Numbered from the stretch's first letter, positions 32,661 through 43,792 are shown. The stretch: DNA of 64,000 bases from Phycisphaeraceae bacterium (GCA_019636565.1 JAHBXG010000007.1:62001-126000); one strand, 5' to 3'. Program-made: numbers and translations. Notes: generated by a model from the sequence alone, not told the origin.

Positions 32661-33974
32661 ATGATTCGGGGCGTTGCAAAAATCGCGGGGATTCTGGTGC
32701 TCGGCTTCGCCGTGGCACCCGCCCTGCGCGCCGACGAGATCGTGCTTCGCTCTTCCGCCCGCGCGGCCTCGCCCGTCACGCTCCGCGAAATCGCCACCCT
32801 CGAAGGCCCCGATGCCGAGGCCCTTGGCGCCGTCATCGTCCTCGACTCGTCCAGCGATTCAAAGGCCTGGAAAGCCGAACTCTCCGTCGAGGACATCCGC
32901 ACCGCGCTCAACAGCGCCCGGCCCGGTATCCGCTGGGGCAAGATCGCCCTGAGCGGCGATTCCTGCTCCATCCGACTCATCGCCGAGTCAACCGATGCTC
33001 CGGCGACCGAGCCGGCCCCGGCACCGGCCGCTGCCCCTGCATCCATCGCGCCCGTCGGCCCGACGTGGCACGTCGTTGCCGATATGCGTGAAGAGTCGCT
33101 CCGCACCGCAATCGCTACTCGACTCGTGAGTTTCTTGAAGGCTTCGCCCAGCGATGTACGCGTCGCCTTCGCCGATTCCGATGCCACCCTGCTCGACACC
33201 GTCTCGCTGGGTCGGACGCTCGATATCCAACCCACCGGTCTGGGCGCGATGGTGCCCGTGATGGTGAGGGTGTTCGACGGAGAACGAGTCGTGGCCGCGG
33301 GCACCGCAAAGGTGCGCGTGGAGCAGAAGCTTGAGGTCGTAGGGGCAACCCGCTCGCTTCATCGGGGCGACGTGGTCACAAAAGAGGTTGTGATTACCGA
33401 AAGCCGGTGGACCATCCCCGGTCAGCGACTGGCATCCGAAGCGACGGTGCTCGGCAGCATGGTCAAGAACCGCCTGCAGCCCGGCGAGTTGTTCCTTGAG
33501 AGTGACGTCGAGCCCGCGATCCTCGTAAAGAGGGGCGACATAGTGGACGTGGCCTGCCTCGCGGGTTCGATCGTCATGAACACGAAGGCTCGCGCCATGG
33601 CGAACGGTCGCGAGAATGAAATGATCGAGTTCACGCCGCTCCGCAACACCAAGACTCGTGTCACCGCCCGTGTCGTGGCGCCCGGACAGGCAGTCGTGAA
33701 CGCCGACGGAGGCGACGATCAGGTGTACCAATCGACTCCGGTGGCCGCTCCGACAACCGTGGACGGGTCAACGGCCTCCGCCCGCGTACTGGGGCCCGGC
33801 CCACCGGCCGTTGTCCCCGCGCCCAGAGCGCCGGAACTCGCCACCACCGGCACGGCCACCGTTCAGCGTGTGACGACCAAGCCCGATGGAACGTTCGTGG
33901 TGGAAGCCGCGACCAAAGACCCAAAGAAGCCCGTCCGCAAAATGAAGTTCATGCCGATCGATGTCCCGCAATGA
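32661..33974 (+). CDS. flgA: flagellar P-ring assembly protein FlgA (SAF domain)
   Basis: Periplasmic chaperone for P-ring formation. It has a signal peptide (ILVLGFAVAPALRA) and a C-terminal SAF domain at about 220-355, with TRSLHRGDVVTKEVV, LGSMVKNRLQPGELFLESDV and VKRGDIVDVAC, the usual FlgA hairpin series. At 437 residues it is longer than the 220 of the enteric protein. The extra parts are an N-terminal domain, an internal Pro/Ala linker near 110-130 (EPAPAPAAAPASIAP) and a low-complexity tail after 360. The context flgG-flgA-flgH supports the call. Confidence 0.9.
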   Translation: MIRGVAKIAGILVLGFAVAPALRADEIVLRSSARAASPVTLREIATLEGPDAEALGAVIVLDSSSDSKAWKAELSVEDIRTALNSARPGIRWGKIALSGDSCSIRLIAESTDAPATEPAPAPAAAPASIAPVGPTWHVVADMREESLRTAIATRLVSFLKASPSDVRVAFADSDATLLDTVSLGRTLDIQPTGLGAMVPVMVRVFDGERVVAAGTAKVRVEQKLEVVGATRSLHRGDVVTKEVVITESRWTIPGQRLASEATVLGSMVKNRLQPGELFLESDVEPAILVKRGDIVDVACLAGSIVMNTKARAMANGRENEMIEFTPLRNTKTRVTARVVAPGQAVVNADGGDDQVYQSTPVAAPTTVDGSTASARVLGPGPPAVVPAPRAPELATTGTATVQRVTTKPDGTFVVEAATKDPKKPVRKMKFMPIDVPQ

Positions 33975-33990
33975 CCCGCAGAGGTAACCC

Positions 33991-34740
33991 ATGCGTAACG
34001 CGATGCTGCTGTTCGGAATGTCGGTGTCTCTGAGCGCGGGGGCGAGCGCCCAGAGTCTTCTGCGCGATGAGCGACCTCCCGCTCCGGCCTTGCCACCGGC
34101 TGCTTCGGCCCAGTCTTCAGAGACCGCACCCGCCTACGCCGCTGCCCCCGCAGTGGCATCTGCCGCGCCCGTCAGCCAGCAGCCGTTGCAGCAGTTCAGC
34201 CTTTTCTACGTCACGGCTCCTCAGCCCAAGAGTTTCGTCAAGAACGATCTCATCACGATCCTCATCGATGAGCAAAGCACCAGCACCACCGCCGCCGACG
34301 CCGACAGCGAGAAGAAGCTGAACTTCAACGCCTCGCTCGAACACTTCATCGACATGACTCAGTTGTACGGCCTGCGGCTCCAGACCTCGCCCCGCAGCCC
34401 GATCGCGCAGGTCGATCTCAACGCCAACCCCAAGTGGAAGGCACAAGGCAGCTACGACCGCGCCGACAAGCTCGCCGCGAAGATCACCGCGACCATCATC
34501 GACGTCAAGCCCAACGGTGTGCTGGTGCTCGAGGCCAAGAAGACCGTCACCAAAGACAACGAAGTCACGACGATCGTGCTCACCGGCAACGTCCGCACGG
34601 CGGACGTGACCACCAGCAACACGATTCTCTCAAGCCAGTTGGCCGATCTCATCGTGAGCATGAAGAACGAGGGCGATGTGCGTGAATCGACGACAAAGGG
34701 CTGGATCCCGCGCCTGCTCGACACCGTCTTTGCGTTCTAG
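33991..34740 (+). CDS. flgH: flagellar L-ring protein FlgH without a lipobox
   Basis: Subunit of the outer-membrane L ring, 249 residues. The conserved core is clear: FVKNDLITILIDEQSTSTT, KWKAQGSYDRADKLAAKITATI, GVLVLEAKKTVTKDNE, and LTGNVRTADVTTSNTILSSQLADL. FlgH is normally a lipoprotein, but here the signal peptide (MRNAMLLFGMSVSLSAGASAQ) looks like a signal peptidase I type and the protein has no cysteine at all. A Pro/Ala-rich linker of about 40 residues follows the signal. In the usual gene order flgI would come next; here the convergent kinase gene is 25 bases away. Confidence 0.93.
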   Translation: MRNAMLLFGMSVSLSAGASAQSLLRDERPPAPALPPAASAQSSETAPAYAAAPAVASAAPVSQQPLQQFSLFYVTAPQPKSFVKNDLITILIDEQSTSTTAADADSEKKLNFNASLEHFIDMTQLYGLRLQTSPRSPIAQVDLNANPKWKAQGSYDRADKLAAKITATIIDVKPNGVLVLEAKKTVTKDNEVTTIVLTGNVRTADVTTSNTILSSQLADLIVSMKNEGDVRESTTKGWIPRLLDTVFAF

Positions 34741-34765
34741 GCCAACCTGAAGAATCGCCAGCCGG

Positions 34766-37700
34766 TCATGCCGCCCGCATCTTCGCCGCTTGCAGCCCCA
34801 GGCTCGCGAACGCGCCGTAGAGGGCCACAATCATCACGATCGCGATCGCCGCGAGCGAAGCCGCCATCGTCCATCCTCCCGCGAGCGACAGCGGGAAGTT
34901 TCCCAGCACACCCGCGACGAAAAACGCCACGAGCAGTGTCAGCAATCCCAATCGGGTGAGAACCAGGCCCGCGATGGCGCCCGCCAGCAGACCCGCGACC
35001 GCCACGATCCCCGAACCCATCAATCCGGTCTGGAACATCATCGCCGCAGCAAAGAACACCGCCAGCAGCCCGAAGACCGCAGCACCCGCCGCTGCCGTGT
35101 TCCCCAGCACAAACCTGGGCAGTGTGCAGAGGAATGTCAGCGACAGCGTGAACAGAATCGCGCCCACGAGCGACGAGAAAATGACCGACAGCGCCGGCAG
35201 CGGCCCCAGCAGCGTTAATTCATTAATTGCGAGCAGCGCGGGCTTCGCCGGCGTGCTCTGCCAATACGCCAACCCCTGCACCGCCAGCACCCAGATCGTT
35301 CCGGCCAGCGCACCCATCAGCAGATCTCGACCGACCCGCGGATCGCGCCATTGCCCACCAAGCAGTCGGCTCCAGCCCACAAGGCTGAGCGGCCAGCGCT
35401 TGCGGATGATCGGTTCCAGCCCGACATAGAGCATCCACACGATCGCCGAGAGCCACGCCGCGAACGACAACGCGGGAATCACAGTGTCCGGCACATTCTC
35501 CGGGTCGCTCGAGAAGTGGGCGCGGCACAGCCACACCAGCGACTGCAACGCAAACGTCGCGATCGCCAGGCGCGTCGCGCCCTTGCGATCGGCCTTGCCC
35601 TGACGCAGGCTCCACACCGCCATCCAGATCAACACGCCGTGCACCGCGAACATGATCAACCCGATCGTGGCCGCGCCGACCCAGTTGGAATCGCCGGCCG
35701 TTTGCAGGTTCTTTGCTTCCGGCGCCACCAGCGGCGCGTTCCCGTCCCGCACCGAGAGATACGTCACGGTATTGCCCACCGTCGCAACATCCACCCGAAC
35801 CGGCGACGTCGCTGCGCTCCTGTTGGTTGATGCCTTCTGCCCCTCGAACGAGTAGCGTCCGGTCGAGAACGATGCTGGCACAAAGTCCGCCGCGTCGATC
35901 ACCCGCAACTTGTCCGCTGCCGCATCTGTCAACTTGACGATGCGCCCAAGTTCCTGCTCGGGCAGCGTCGCGGGCGAAGCCGAGGCGGAGGTCAGCACGC
36001 CCGACGCGATCGGGGCGCTCGTTTCGATCACGTTGCCGCGCAAATCCATCAGAACGCTGCGCTCGCCGGTCGCCGCCGGAGGCGGATCGAGACGGCTTAT
36101 GCGTCCGCCCGCGCCGGGTGGGAATGGCCGGTCGCTCTCGCGATACCAGAATCTCATCTTGGGCAGAATCGGTGACTGTCCCTCGGGCGTCTCCACCCGC
36201 ACCTCTTCGATCCCAAATGCGCTGTCCACGCCCCGGTTGTTGTGCCCGAGTTGCTTCAGCGCGTCGCGAGCCTTGTCGGCAAGCGTGAGCGGCGCGTACT
36301 CCATCTTCTGCGTTGCGAACAATTTCACCTTGGTATTGAGCGAGGCCGCGCCGAACACCGCGAGAATGCACGAGAGCACCAGGGCCGCCGCGATCGCGGG
36401 CGTCAATGCGCCGCGTGAGCCCGATGCCGCGACCAGTTCCGGGCTGGGGGTTTCGCCCGCTGCCAGCGCCGCCGTGAGCGCATCGCCTCCGAGCAGGTTC
36501 GTGACCGTCAGCGCCGAGGCCGGACGCAGGTCCGGGTCGCGCTCGAGGCACTGCATGATCACCTTCTCAACGCCCGGATCAACCTCCGGCACGATCGACG
36601 AGAGCGCCGCAATCGGCTGCTTGTGCAGGCGCGCCAGATCCTGCATCGACTCGGGCCGGAAGACCGGCCTGCCGCTAAAAATCTCGTAGAACAACAGCCC
36701 GATCGCGTACACGTCGCTCTTGGCCGTGACGCCCCGCCCTGCCAATTGCTCCGGCGCCATGTACGCAGGCGTCCCCGCGCGTCCGGTATCGCCCTTGAGT
36801 TCTTCGGCAAGTCCCGCCAGCCCAAAGTCCATGATGCGTACGTGCCCGCGTCCGTCCACCATGACGTTCGCCGGCTTCAAATCCCGGTGCAGCACGCCCT
36901 TTTCATGGGCGGCCGCCAGACCCGCCGCGAGTTGGCGCGCGATCTGCAGCGCCTTGTCGCCCGGCAACCGACCGATTCGGCGCAGCAGGCTCGATAAGTC
37001 TTCGCCGTCCACGTACTCCATCGAAATGAAGTGCTGCCCGCCATCTTCACCAAGGTCGTAGACGCGGCACACATTCGGGTGGCTCACCGCCCGCGCAATC
37101 TTCACCTCGTTGAACAAACGGATCAGCGCCGCCCGATCCTGCCCCAACTGTTCGGGCAGAAACTTCATCGCGCACGGCTGGCCCAGTTTCACATCGTCGG
37201 CGCGATACACATCGCCCATGCCGCCCTTGCCAAGTCGGCCGATGATGCGATACCGCCCACCGAAAATTGTGCCCGGAACAAAGCGTCCCAGTTCCGCGCC
37301 GGCGAAGATCGACGTCCCCGACGTAGCGCGAACCGAACCAGCCCCGCCTCCGGCAACCCCGATCGGCGCCGCCGCCATCTCCGACACCGGCATCGGTATC
37401 GCCGACACGGAAGCCATCGGCGTGCTCGATCCCGGTGGCGACGAGCCGCGGCTGGGGCTCGGTATCGTCGCTTCCATCCGCTCGTCACGAGGCGGAACCG
37501 CGCCCCGCATCGGATTCGCCTGACTCGGCATCACCGACGGTGACGAGCCCACGCCCGGCGGCACCGACATCCCCTGCTGCGTCGGGGGCATCGTCGGGTT
37601 GGCAGGCCGGGTGGGCACCGAGGTGTCCGCCGGTCGCTGTGAAACGGGTGAAAGTGGCGGCATCGAGACCGCAGTCTGCAGCATGTCCTGATGGTCATCG

Positions 37701-37804
37701 CTCAGCGATTTCTGGCTGGCGCCCGGGACCATCGATCCGCCGCAAGACGGACAGAACTTCGCGGCGGCGGGCACTTCGAGCGAGCAGGAGGGGCATTTGG
37801 GCAT
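34766..37804 (-). CDS. zinc-ribbon Ser/Thr protein kinase with membrane C-terminus (kinase B)
   Basis: 1012-residue paralog of kinase A. Order: zinc ribbon (CPSC...CPSC, residues 4-21), a disordered Pro/Ser/Met-rich linker to about 180, kinase domain about 183-445 with G-loop GKGGMGDV, lysine in CAMKFL, HRDLKPANVM, DFGLAG and GTPAYMAPEQ, a transmembrane helix (LSCILAVFGAASL), an extracytoplasmic domain of about 230 residues and about nine hydrophobic segments at the end. The C-terminal halves of A and B share LEP....R.WP..L..WSRLL.G...DP.VGR, so the whole architecture was duplicated. It is convergent with flgH. Confidence 0.9.
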   Translation of the reverse strand: MPKCPSCSLEVPAAAKFCPSCGGSMVPGASQKSLSDDHQDMLQTAVSMPPLSPVSQRPADTSVPTRPANPTMPPTQQGMSVPPGVGSSPSVMPSQANPMRGAVPPRDERMEATIPSPSRGSSPPGSSTPMASVSAIPMPVSEMAAAPIGVAGGGAGSVRATSGTSIFAGAELGRFVPGTIFGGRYRIIGRLGKGGMGDVYRADDVKLGQPCAMKFLPEQLGQDRAALIRLFNEVKIARAVSHPNVCRVYDLGEDGGQHFISMEYVDGEDLSSLLRRIGRLPGDKALQIARQLAAGLAAAHEKGVLHRDLKPANVMVDGRGHVRIMDFGLAGLAEELKGDTGRAGTPAYMAPEQLAGRGVTAKSDVYAIGLLFYEIFSGRPVFRPESMQDLARLHKQPIAALSSIVPEVDPGVEKVIMQCLERDPDLRPASALTVTNLLGGDALTAALAAGETPSPELVAASGSRGALTPAIAAALVLSCILAVFGAASLNTKVKLFATQKMEYAPLTLADKARDALKQLGHNNRGVDSAFGIEEVRVETPEGQSPILPKMRFWYRESDRPFPPGAGGRISRLDPPPAATGERSVLMDLRGNVIETSAPIASGVLTSASASPATLPEQELGRIVKLTDAAADKLRVIDAADFVPASFSTGRYSFEGQKASTNRSAATSPVRVDVATVGNTVTYLSVRDGNAPLVAPEAKNLQTAGDSNWVGAATIGLIMFAVHGVLIWMAVWSLRQGKADRKGATRLAIATFALQSLVWLCRAHFSSDPENVPDTVIPALSFAAWLSAIVWMLYVGLEPIIRKRWPLSLVGWSRLLGGQWRDPRVGRDLLMGALAGTIWVLAVQGLAYWQSTPAKPALLAINELTLLGPLPALSVIFSSLVGAILFTLSLTFLCTLPRFVLGNTAAAGAAVFGLLAVFFAAAMMFQTGLMGSGIVAVAGLLAGAIAGLVLTRLGLLTLLVAFFVAGVLGNFPLSLAGGWTMAASLAAIAIVMIVALYGAFASLGLQAAKMRAA

Positions 37805-37864
37805 GAGCGGTCCTTGCGTTGAGATCCAGCGTATGAATGTAGTAGAGTTTCAAGGAATTCACCA

Positions 37865-38110
37865 ATGCCGATCTACGAATACCAGTGCGAAGCCGACGGG
37901 ACCGTCATCGAACTGATGCGCCCCATGTCTGACGCCGATAAGCCCGTTTCAGACCCCGCCGGGAAGGGACGCCGCTTCACCCGCAAGTTCTCGACCTTCG
38001 CCGCCAAAGGCGCTGAAGGCCGCACGGTTCCTCTGGGCATGGGTGCTGGCGGTGGAAGTGGTGGGGGCTGCGCCTGCGGCAAGCCACACGGCGGGTGCGG
38101 CAGCCACTAG
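37865..38110 (+). CDS. FmdB-like small protein with degenerate zinc motif
   Basis: 81 residues beginning MPIYEYQCEADG and continuing IELMRPMSDADKP, which marks the FmdB putative regulatory family. That family normally binds zinc with two CxxC pairs. Here the first pair is C8-x2-D11 and the second is replaced by SDPAGKG, so the classical site is gone. The C-terminus is a Gly/Cys/His-rich tail (GGCACGKPHGGCGSH), which might bind metal in another way. Function of the family is unknown. It is divergent from kinase B. Confidence 0.82.
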   Translation: MPIYEYQCEADGTVIELMRPMSDADKPVSDPAGKGRRFTRKFSTFAAKGAEGRTVPLGMGAGGGSGGGCACGKPHGGCGSH

Positions 38111-38225
38111 CGAGTGCGTCGATCACGCACCTCCGAAGCCCCTTGCCGGGAGGAACGGGTTGGGAGAAGCGAGAGATTTCCACACGATTATCGCAGCCTT
38201 CCCTCCGCCCTGATACCTTCTCCCC

Positions 38226-38801
38226 ATGGTTGCAGATGTCGAGAGCATCCTCATCGATCGGGCACAGATCGCGATTCGCGTGCACGACCTCGGTCGCGAA
38301 CTCGCCCGCGATCTGCAGGACGAACTCAAGCGCGACAATGACCCCGACGGCCATGGTCGCATCGTCTTTGTCCCAATCCTCACCGGCGCGCTCGTGTTCA
38401 CGGCCGATCTGATCCGCGAACTTTCGTTCAAACTAAGCCTGCGCGTCGTCGCGGTCTCCAGTTACCCCGGCACAAGCGTCGAGAGCAAGGGCGCCAAGCT
38501 CGCGGGCGAACTACCTAAAGATCTCGCGGGCAAGCATGTCGTCATTGTCGACGACATCCTCGACAGCGGCCAGACGCTCGGCCTGATCGATGAACTGGTC
38601 CGGACGCAGAACCCCGCCAGCATCCGCATCTGTGTGCTCCTGAAGAAGCCCCCCGAGGTGCGCAAACGCGAGGTCAAAGCCCACTACGTCGGCTTCGACA
38701 TTCCCAATGAGTTCGTCGTCGGATACGGCCTCGACTACGACGGCTTTTATCGCAATCTGCCGTACATCGGCGTTCTCAAGCAGGAAGCCATCGGCCGATA
38801 G
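38226..38801 (+). CDS. hpt: hypoxanthine/purine phosphoribosyltransferase
   Basis: Purine salvage enzyme that joins a purine base to PRPP. The PRPP-binding motif VVIVDDILDSGQTL is complete. Other family segments are FVPILTGALVFTADLIREL near the start, the flexible-loop VAVSSYPGTSVES and the C-terminal FVVGYGLDYDGFYRNLPYIGVL, which is typical of Hpt. 191 residues is slightly above the usual 180. It lies 39 bases before the PH-CoaE fusion gene and may share its transcript. Confidence 0.93.
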   Translation: MVADVESILIDRAQIAIRVHDLGRELARDLQDELKRDNDPDGHGRIVFVPILTGALVFTADLIRELSFKLSLRVVAVSSYPGTSVESKGAKLAGELPKDLAGKHVVIVDDILDSGQTLGLIDELVRTQNPASIRICVLLKKPPEVRKREVKAHYVGFDIPNEFVVGYGLDYDGFYRNLPYIGVLKQEAIGR

Positions 38802-38840
38802 AGGATCGGAGCCGGCGGCATCCCGCCCGTTCGCGACCGG

Positions 38841-39992
38841 ATGACGACCAACTCTCCCAACTCCGACGAGCGCACGGTTCTTTCGTTCCGGCCCTCCGCC
38901 GCGTCCATCGTCATCCGCCCGATTCGCCCCATTGTCATTCTTGTGCTCGGGTTTGCGATTCTCTGGTGGTTTGTCCCCGCCGCGCCGCAGCGCACTCTCG
39001 GGCTGGCCGTGCTGCTCGCGCTCTTGATCCTTCGCGTCGTGTGGCAGGCAGTCTGGGTTGCTTGCGCCCGGTACGAACTTACAACCCTGCGAGTCCGTGC
39101 TACAACGGGGGTTTTCTCGCGATTCGGCGCAGAGATACCGCTCGCTCGCGTGCAAAACACATTTCTTTCCCGATCGTTCCTCGAGCGCCTGGCGGGCATC
39201 GGAACCATCGGCATCGCGTCCGCGGGCACCGGGGGCATCGAGGTCCTCTGGAGCATGATCGACGACCCCGCCGGCGTGCTCAGCAAGGTGCGACGGCAAC
39301 TCGATTCTTCCGAAAGCGGAAACAGCGCAGCCGCCGGGCTCGGTGATTCTTCATTTCGTTCACCGAATCTCCCGGCCCGCCCGATCGTTCTCGGCCTCGT
39401 CGGCGGCATCGGGGCGGGCAAGTCCGCCGTCGCGAGCGAACTCGAATCTCACGGTGCGCTCATACTCGACTCCGACACCCGCGCCAAAGCTGTGCTCGAA
39501 ACCCCCGAAGCCCGAGCGGCACTCGCCTCGTGGTGGGGACCGGACATCCTCCAGAACGGAAAGGTTGATCGCAAACGCGTCGCCGACATCGTCTTTTCCG
39601 ACCCTGAGCAGCGCCGCCGGCTGGAGGCCTTTGTCCATCCAAAGTTGCGCGAAGGCAGACACGCGGAGATCGACGCCGCCGCCCGTCGTGGCGTGCGATT
39701 CGTCGTCATCGATGCGCCGCTCCTCCTCGAGGCCGGCGTGGACAAGGAATGCGACGCCATCGTCTTTGTCGATGCCCCGCGAGAACAGCGCCTGGAGCGA
39801 GTCCGTGCTCGCGGATGGGACGATCGGGAACTCGCCCGGCGCGAAGCCGCCCAGATGCCGCTTGACCGCAAGCGGCTCTTGAGCACCTTCGTGGTACAAA
39901 ACGATGGAGACACGGCGTCATTGTCCTCCCGAGTATCCCAACTCACGCAACAAGTCGAAGCCTGGCACCGCGCCAAACCCGGCCAAACCTGA
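38841..39992 (+). CDS. coaE: membrane PH-domain protein fused to dephospho-CoA kinase
   Basis: A 383-residue fusion. Residues 1-155 are a bacterial PH (DUF304-type) unit: two membrane helices (about 31-45 and 53-72), then YELTTLRVRATTGVFSRFGAEIPLARVQNT. A linker (about 155-180) leads to a complete dephospho-CoA kinase, the last enzyme of CoA synthesis, which phosphorylates the ribose 3' position. Its P-loop is GLVGGIGAGKS (186-195), followed by LILDSDTRAKAVLE, the conserved FVHPKLRE and VIDAPLLLEAG. No start codon exists in the linker, so a separate CoaE is unlikely. CoaE is normally a free soluble protein; here it would be held at the membrane. Confidence 0.9.
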   Translation: MTTNSPNSDERTVLSFRPSAASIVIRPIRPIVILVLGFAILWWFVPAAPQRTLGLAVLLALLILRVVWQAVWVACARYELTTLRVRATTGVFSRFGAEIPLARVQNTFLSRSFLERLAGIGTIGIASAGTGGIEVLWSMIDDPAGVLSKVRRQLDSSESGNSAAAGLGDSSFRSPNLPARPIVLGLVGGIGAGKSAVASELESHGALILDSDTRAKAVLETPEARAALASWWGPDILQNGKVDRKRVADIVFSDPEQRRRLEAFVHPKLREGRHAEIDAAARRGVRFVVIDAPLLLEAGVDKECDAIVFVDAPREQRLERVRARGWDDRELARREAAQMPLDRKRLLSTFVVQNDGDTASLSSRVSQLTQQVEAWHRAKPGQT

Positions 39993-40303
39993 CACTTGTT
40001 TCCCTCCCGATTGCTTGGCTATACTCAACGCGTCCGGTGGCGCGGGTTGTGGACCTGCGGTTCTGACCGGATTTTCCTGCCGCTTTCAAGTTGTTTCGCC
40101 CAGTGGTTTGCGGTGTGCGTTTTGAGCGCAGGCCGACGGGCGAATCGAAAGTGAACGCGGCCCGCCCCTTCCAAGCAACGCGATTCTTCCAATCGCGTCT
40201 GTAAGTATCCGCTCCTGGCAACGAGCGCCCACCAGTCACATCTTGAGTGTCCCAAGCGTCCAGTTCGGGCGCGTACAGGACAACATTCGGAGTTTGCAGA
40301 TCC
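39993..40303. other. leader region of rho
   Basis: 311 bases without a gene. It holds the promoter at 39996-40025 and a perfect 8-bp hairpin ACGCGATT/AATCGCGT (40178-40198) with no T-run. A long leader fits the known autoregulation of rho, but no specific site is recognised. Confidence 0.55.
39996..40025 (+). promoter_or_regulatory. sigma-70-type promoter for rho
   Basis: TTGTTT and TATACT with an 18-base spacer directly after the coaE stop. This predicts a leader of about 270 bases. Confidence 0.5.
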
Positions 40304-42352
<2,049 letters not shown>

Positions 42353-42370
42353 CGCCGCGATTCGCCCGAA

Positions 42371-43792
42371 CTACGGGCAGGTCCGCCGGTCGTACGCGTT
42401 GACGAACAGCGAGAAGTCGCTGTCGTCCGTCATGCCGTCGCCGGTCAGATCGCCGGCATTGGACAGCAAGGCGTTGTACGCCCCTACAAAGCTGGTGAAG
42501 TCCGCGTCGTCCACCACGTTGTCGAGATTGAAGTCGGCGCGGCAAAGGTTCTGGAGCAGCCCGGTGATCGCAAGCTGGCACTCGTAACCGGACGGGGCGA
42601 TGGTTTCAGGGCCCGGCGAAAAGCCGCCGTAATCGTTGTGCATTTCGATGGTGAACGAGACGGCTCCGGTGGTTCCATAGGCCCAGTCCGGCGCGACGCC
42701 GGAGGCCAGATACAGAATCTCGGGGCCGCCAACGGCATAGGTCACATTTGTCCCGGCTTTCACCTTCGCCGACATCGCCTGGCCTACGCGCGTAAGTCCG
42801 GGGTACCCCGGAGGGGTTTGCCATTGATACGCCCACGGGCGGAGTATCAGCCCCGCGTATGTGTGAACGTCGATGAACGCCGCGAGTTTCGGGATTGACT
42901 GCAGGTAATTTCGAACGGCCTTGGTCTCGGGTTCTGAGAATGCCGCGGTTCCGCGGTATGTCTCGCTGCTGTAGGAGTTGCTCGATCCGGAATTCAACCC
43001 CCAGCCCACGCTCCAGTTCCGGTTGAGATCGACTCCGACAATCCGTGGCGGCGGCGTAATGGTGTGGGCGTTCTTTCGCCAGTACCTGTCGCTGGTCCAA
43101 GTGATCTCGTACCCGTCCGGATTGACGATCGGGATAAACACCATTTCGTAGGTATCCAGCGCCTGGCGGACCGCCGGATCGGTCTGGTAGTTGGCCAGAA
43201 GCTGTGTCGCGGTGTAGAGCGCGCTCGTAAGCCCGATCCACTCGCGTGCGTGCTGAAGGCTTTGAATCACGACAACCGGTTTTCGAGCAGCGTTTCCGAT
43301 CGGTGGCACGGGGCTCGTCATCCGGAACCCGAATATCTCGCGTCCCTGAAGCGATGTGCCGAGCGAAATGCGCGTCACCATTTCCGGGTACGTCGCCACC
43401 AGCGAATCGACGTACGCGCTCGTCGCGGCATACGTGGGAAACGAATCCCAAAGGCCGCGCGGTCGGAACGGATCGTTCATGTCCGCGCGCTCGCGATCAA
43501 TGAGAGCCTGCACATCATCAATGAAGATGCGAAACGGGATGCCTCGGTTTTGCAGTTCGCGCACCTGACCCGTTCCGATCCGGTAGTCCGCTTCGCCGGC
43601 CGGACCTCCCGGGCCGCAGGTCCAACGATCGCCCGAGATCGATTCCATGAAAGCAATATCCGCGATTCCGCGCGGAGTAACTGAAACAACCACCTGCTCG
43701 TCGTATCGCGTGGGCGACGGCTGCTGAGCCACAACCGAAGCTGCCGCAACGCACCCGGCAACAACACAAGAACACTCGCGGAAAGTTGTCAC
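42371..43792 (-). CDS. secreted M14 zinc carboxypeptidase with dockerin-like tail
   Basis: 473 residues. GTG 43792 is chosen: GAGGAG lies six bases before it and a signal peptide follows (VVAGCVAAASVVAQQ). The catalytic domain (about 115-400) has the M14 zinc site HAREW (HxxE), the third ligand in FIDVHTYAG and the catalytic Glu in FTIEMHNDYG, with NPDGYE and the VDLNRNW substrate segment. An N-terminal region of about 90 residues may be a propeptide. The C-terminus carries two dockerin-like repeats (DFNLDNVVDDADFTSF, DLTGDGMTDDSDFSLF) and ends RRTCP, as in the two other tail-bearing proteins. It should degrade peptides outside the cell. Confidence 0.9.
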   Translation of the reverse strand: MTTFRECSCVVAGCVAAASVVAQQPSPTRYDEQVVVSVTPRGIADIAFMESISGDRWTCGPGGPAGEADYRIGTGQVRELQNRGIPFRIFIDDVQALIDRERADMNDPFRPRGLWDSFPTYAATSAYVDSLVATYPEMVTRISLGTSLQGREIFGFRMTSPVPPIGNAARKPVVVIQSLQHAREWIGLTSALYTATQLLANYQTDPAVRQALDTYEMVFIPIVNPDGYEITWTSDRYWRKNAHTITPPPRIVGVDLNRNWSVGWGLNSGSSNSYSSETYRGTAAFSEPETKAVRNYLQSIPKLAAFIDVHTYAGLILRPWAYQWQTPPGYPGLTRVGQAMSAKVKAGTNVTYAVGGPEILYLASGVAPDWAYGTTGAVSFTIEMHNDYGGFSPGPETIAPSGYECQLAITGLLQNLCRADFNLDNVVDDADFTSFVGAYNALLSNAGDLTGDGMTDDSDFSLFVNAYDRRTCP

